Assembly: GCF_001428365.1 (NCBI RefSeq)
Contig: NZ_LMSH01000002.1
Coordinates: 824,874 to 888,873 of the forward strand
DNA: 64,000 bases
Direction of reading: 5' to 3'
From: Arthrobacter sp. Soil763
GTDB lineage: Bacteria; Actinomycetota; Actinomycetes; Actinomycetales; Micrococcaceae
Positions 62,160 through 64,000 of this stretch are shown in pieces; positions within the stretch are counted from its first letter, which is position 1, and the number at the start of each line of letters is the position of its first letter. Under the pieces are notes generated by a model. The model was not told the origin of the DNA and did no database searches. It worked only from the letters and a program-made list of their open reading frames with translations. The position numbers were made by a program, and so were the translations under genes.

Positions 62160-63299
62160 CTAGTTGGCCAAGTCTCGGTAGTGGAGATCAAGTTCAGTAC
62201 AACTGACAGCTAAGCTTCGGGATTCTACGACGAAGTCGCGCGCTCGGTGCCGCATACCAAGGTATTCAGCCCGGGGCATTGTGAGTATTTGGGCGATCGA
62301 ATCAGCTAACGCCCTCGTGTCGCCCTCGCGAACGAGAGCGCCTGTATCGTCGCTTCGCAGCATCTCGCTGATGCCGCCACTGTCGTATGCCACAACCGGG
62401 GTGCCGCAAGCCTGGGCTTCTAGGGACACAAGGCCGGCTGCCTCCCGCCGACCTTCATGCGTTTTGCTTGGCACTACGACCACACTAGCTGCCTGCATGC
62501 GCGCCCTGACAGAATGCCGCCCTGAGGGACCCACAATCTCCGCGCTGGGGTGGTTTTCTAGGGAAGATTCCAGTTGGCTTCGCTGGGGCCCGTCGCCAAC
62601 GAAGACCAGGCGGTGGTGCACGGACTTAAGCAAATCCTTGGAGGCGCGAGCCAAGTCTAGGACGCCTTTATGCTGGGCGAAGCTTCCTACGAATAGTACG
62701 GTTGGAAGCTCATCCGGTTGCTTAGCAACATCAAGTGGCACAAAGAAGTCGGTGTCAATTCCCTGATAATGAACTTCCATTTTGGATGCTGGATAGCCAG
62801 CCGATATGGCAGCCCCGGCAAGAAACTTGCTGACGGCCAAGAGACGGTTGCTGCTCTGGTTTACCATTCGAGCGTTGGTGTGATGCCACCGCTGCATCAG
62901 CGACATAGGCTTCTTGCCGTAGACAAATACGTCGGCCCCATGCAAAGTCGTGAGTAGGGGCGTCCCGGCGATCCGGGAGGCGGCTACCGCTGGGACGGAC
63001 CATAATGAGGTGTGCTGGTGAATGACGTGAGGTCGAAAATGGAGAATTCCCGCAGCCATTGCAGGCATGAATGCAGGCATCGCCAACTGCCGGCGTCTAA
63101 ATCCTAGTGAGGGCAGGGGGACATATTGGTGCACCGGTGTCGTGATTGTTGGATCCGTGATTTCCCCGGCCATAACGAAACACTCGAAATGATGCGAATC
63201 CCGGAGGAACTCCGCGTGCGACAAGGCGTAGTACGTTGGAGGAATCCGCAAAGTACCTTTTGTGATAGCCACACGCAAGGCGTTTCCAATAAGCTTCAT
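62160..63299 (-). CDS. Glycosyltransferase family 4
   Basis: A 379-residue GT-B transferase. The acceptor domain has H-Q-H-T-S-L-W-S-V-P and T-L-H-G-A-D-V-F, the donor domain has V-L-F-V-G-S-F-A-Q-H-K-G-V and the E-x7-E region R-R-E-A-A-G-L-V-S-L-E-A-Q-A-C-G-T-P-V-V-A. The start is not certain: ATG 63299 (M-K-L-I-G-N-A) fits the expected length, with GAGG 12 bases upstream; GTG 63311 is an alternative. It is the last glycan gene I can identify. Confidence 0.87.
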   Translation of the reverse strand: MKLIGNALRVAITKGTLRIPPTYYALSHAEFLRDSHHFECFVMAGEITDPTITTPVHQYVPLPSLGFRRRQLAMPAFMPAMAAGILHFRPHVIHQHTSLWSVPAVAASRIAGTPLLTTLHGADVFVYGKKPMSLMQRWHHTNARMVNQSSNRLLAVSKFLAGAAISAGYPASKMEVHYQGIDTDFFVPLDVAKQPDELPTVLFVGSFAQHKGVLDLARASKDLLKSVHHRLVFVGDGPQRSQLESSLENHPSAEIVGPSGRHSVRARMQAASVVVVPSKTHEGRREAAGLVSLEAQACGTPVVAYDSGGISEMLRSDDTGALVREGDTRALADSIAQILTMPRAEYLGMRHRARDFVVESRSLAVSCTELDLHYRDLAN

Positions 63300-63685
63300 G
63301 CGTACAAGCACCTCTGAATTTGTGTCGCAGGGGGTCAGCCTTTGTCCCAAGTCTATGCGTGACACCCCCGCTGGACTCCCAGCGGCGTGGACCGCATTGT
63401 CGGCCGCCCATCGATTGTAACAGGGCACCAACCTCCCCAGCGGGACCGAAGGCACCGTCGTCTGCGGCGAAATTCAACGCGTATCTCAAGATCCGTGGAG
63501 TCCATAGAGACGCAGACGATTGGGGTTGCGTCGGTGAGTACCGTTCCTGGCGTCTCCTCGGCTTCTGGTGAGCGTGATCACTTGGCCATAGCTGACATCC
63601 TCATAGCGGCAGAGTTCGTTGATGACGAGGCGACCGTCGTTGACAGTTCGGAGCCGAAGGAGGACCCGGTGGTGCGGTTTCCGCA
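63300..63685. other. Gene-free region between two minus-strand genes
   Basis: The stretch lies downstream of the LGFP gene stop and upstream of the GT4 gene. It should hold the GT4 promoter. I cannot identify promoter boxes or a terminator with confidence. Confidence 0.5.
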
Positions 63686-64000
63686 TCAGATCGCCCGGGC
63701 GCCGGCGGTGGGAGACCAGTGGACGGTGCCGCCCTGGAACGTCTGGTAACAGCCGCCGTTTTCGAGGCCGCAGACCTCGCTGCCGGTGGGGTAGCCGAGT
63801 TTGCCGTTTTCGTAGCCTAGGGCGCCCCAAGCGGTTCGGATGGCGCCCCACGTGGCGTAGGAACCGGTGGCGGGGGACCAGTGGATGGTCCCGCCCTGGA
63901 ATGATTGGTAGCAGCCGCCGTTTTTGAGGCCGCAGATCTCGTTGCCGGTGGGGTAGCCGAGTTTGCCGTTTTCGTAGCCCAAGCTGGCCCATGTTGCGCG
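63686..64000 (-). CDS. LGFP-repeat protein, C-terminal part
   Basis: The frame is open to the window edge, so the N-terminus and any signal peptide lie outside. The visible 104 residues are two LGFP repeats of 54 residues (L-G-Y-E-N-G-K-L-G-Y-P-T-G ... G-G-C-Y-Q-x-F-Q-G-G-T-x-H-W-S-P), nearly identical also at DNA level. Each repeat has a Cys pair (I/V-C-G-L and G-G-C-Y) that could form a disulfide outside the cell. LGFP repeats occur in wall-associated and secreted actinobacterial proteins. The protein stops soon after the second repeat. Confidence 0.9.
   Translation of the reverse strand, partial: RATWASLGYENGKLGYPTGNEICGLKNGGCYQSFQGGTIHWSPATGSYATWGAIRTAWGALGYENGKLGYPTGSEVCGLENGGCYQTFQGGTVHWSPTAGARAI

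Noticed and set aside
63486..63992. A second minus-strand frame over the LGFP gene with an Arg/His-rich start
   Set aside because: Its first two thirds are the shadow of the LGFP repeats. The remaining part has some protein-like appearance but no start, domain or ribosome site.

Overview
The window is high-GC actinobacterial chromosome. Gene content and order (mtrA-mtrB-lpqB, comF-like, hpf, secA; whiB1 next to pdtaS; NAD-glutamate dehydrogenase) fit Micrococcales, most likely Micrococcaceae of the Arthrobacter/Pseudarthrobacter type. That placement rests on recognised protein families, GTG/TTG start use and very frequent ATGA/GTGA stop-start overlaps, not on a database search. No rRNA, tRNA, CRISPR array or intact insertion sequence was seen.

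Layout. 1-0.64 kb: 3' end of mnmA. 0.66-1.08 kb: an unusual array of nested dyad repeats. 1.3-6.95 kb: a complete oligopeptide-type ABC importer (lipoprotein, two permeases, one fused double ATPase) with a hairpin after the lipoprotein gene. 7.07-8.5 kb: a probably leaderless chorismate mutase and a MetE-like protein that has lost its zinc cysteines. 8.5-14.8 kb, minus strand: a tightly coupled MoxR/DUF58/DUF4350/DUF4129/membrane-protein operon. 15.0-25.1 kb: mtrA-mtrB-lpqB, a ComF-like gene, hpf, a YcaQ-like DNA glycosylase and secA. 25.2-29.7 kb: Rv3235-like protein, LysM protein, a hypothetical gene with a textbook leaderless promoter, a BldC-like small regulator, a SAF-domain protein and a MinD/CpaE-like ATPase. 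29.7-36.5 kb: NAD-GDH, the PdtaS-type sensor kinase and whiB1. 36.7-41.3 kb: a small membrane protein and a large FHA-FtsK/SpoIIIE (EssC/EccC-like) ATPase whose reading frame runs antisense across it.

41.5-63.3 kb is a cell-surface polysaccharide locus. A galactofuran module (glf, glfT2-like, Wzm and Wzt transporter genes) is followed by a set that matches, enzyme for enzyme, the route to UDP-ManNAc3NAcA, a diacetamido-mannuronic acid: C6 dehydrogenase, acetyltransferase, aminotransferase, Gfo/Idh oxidoreductase, and a UDP-GlcNAc 2-epimerase on the opposite strand. After that come glycosyltransferases, a polytopic membrane protein, a GT2/DUF2304 pair and a Wzx-type flippase. From about 52.8 kb the coding density falls, the intergenic gaps reach 0.4-0.8 kb and the base composition looks less GC-biased. 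This is what one expects of a variable, horizontally reshuffled glycan island. The window ends inside an LGFP-repeat secreted protein gene.

The most interesting points are the nested repeats near 1 kb, the probable UDP-ManNAc3NAcA plus galactofuran locus with both ABC-type and Wzx-type export genes, the 10-bp phased repeats near a BldC-like gene, the zinc-less MetE homologue, the hairpin in the whiB1 leader, and the antisense overlap at the end of the FtsK-like gene. I found no single system that I can claim is wholly undescribed.
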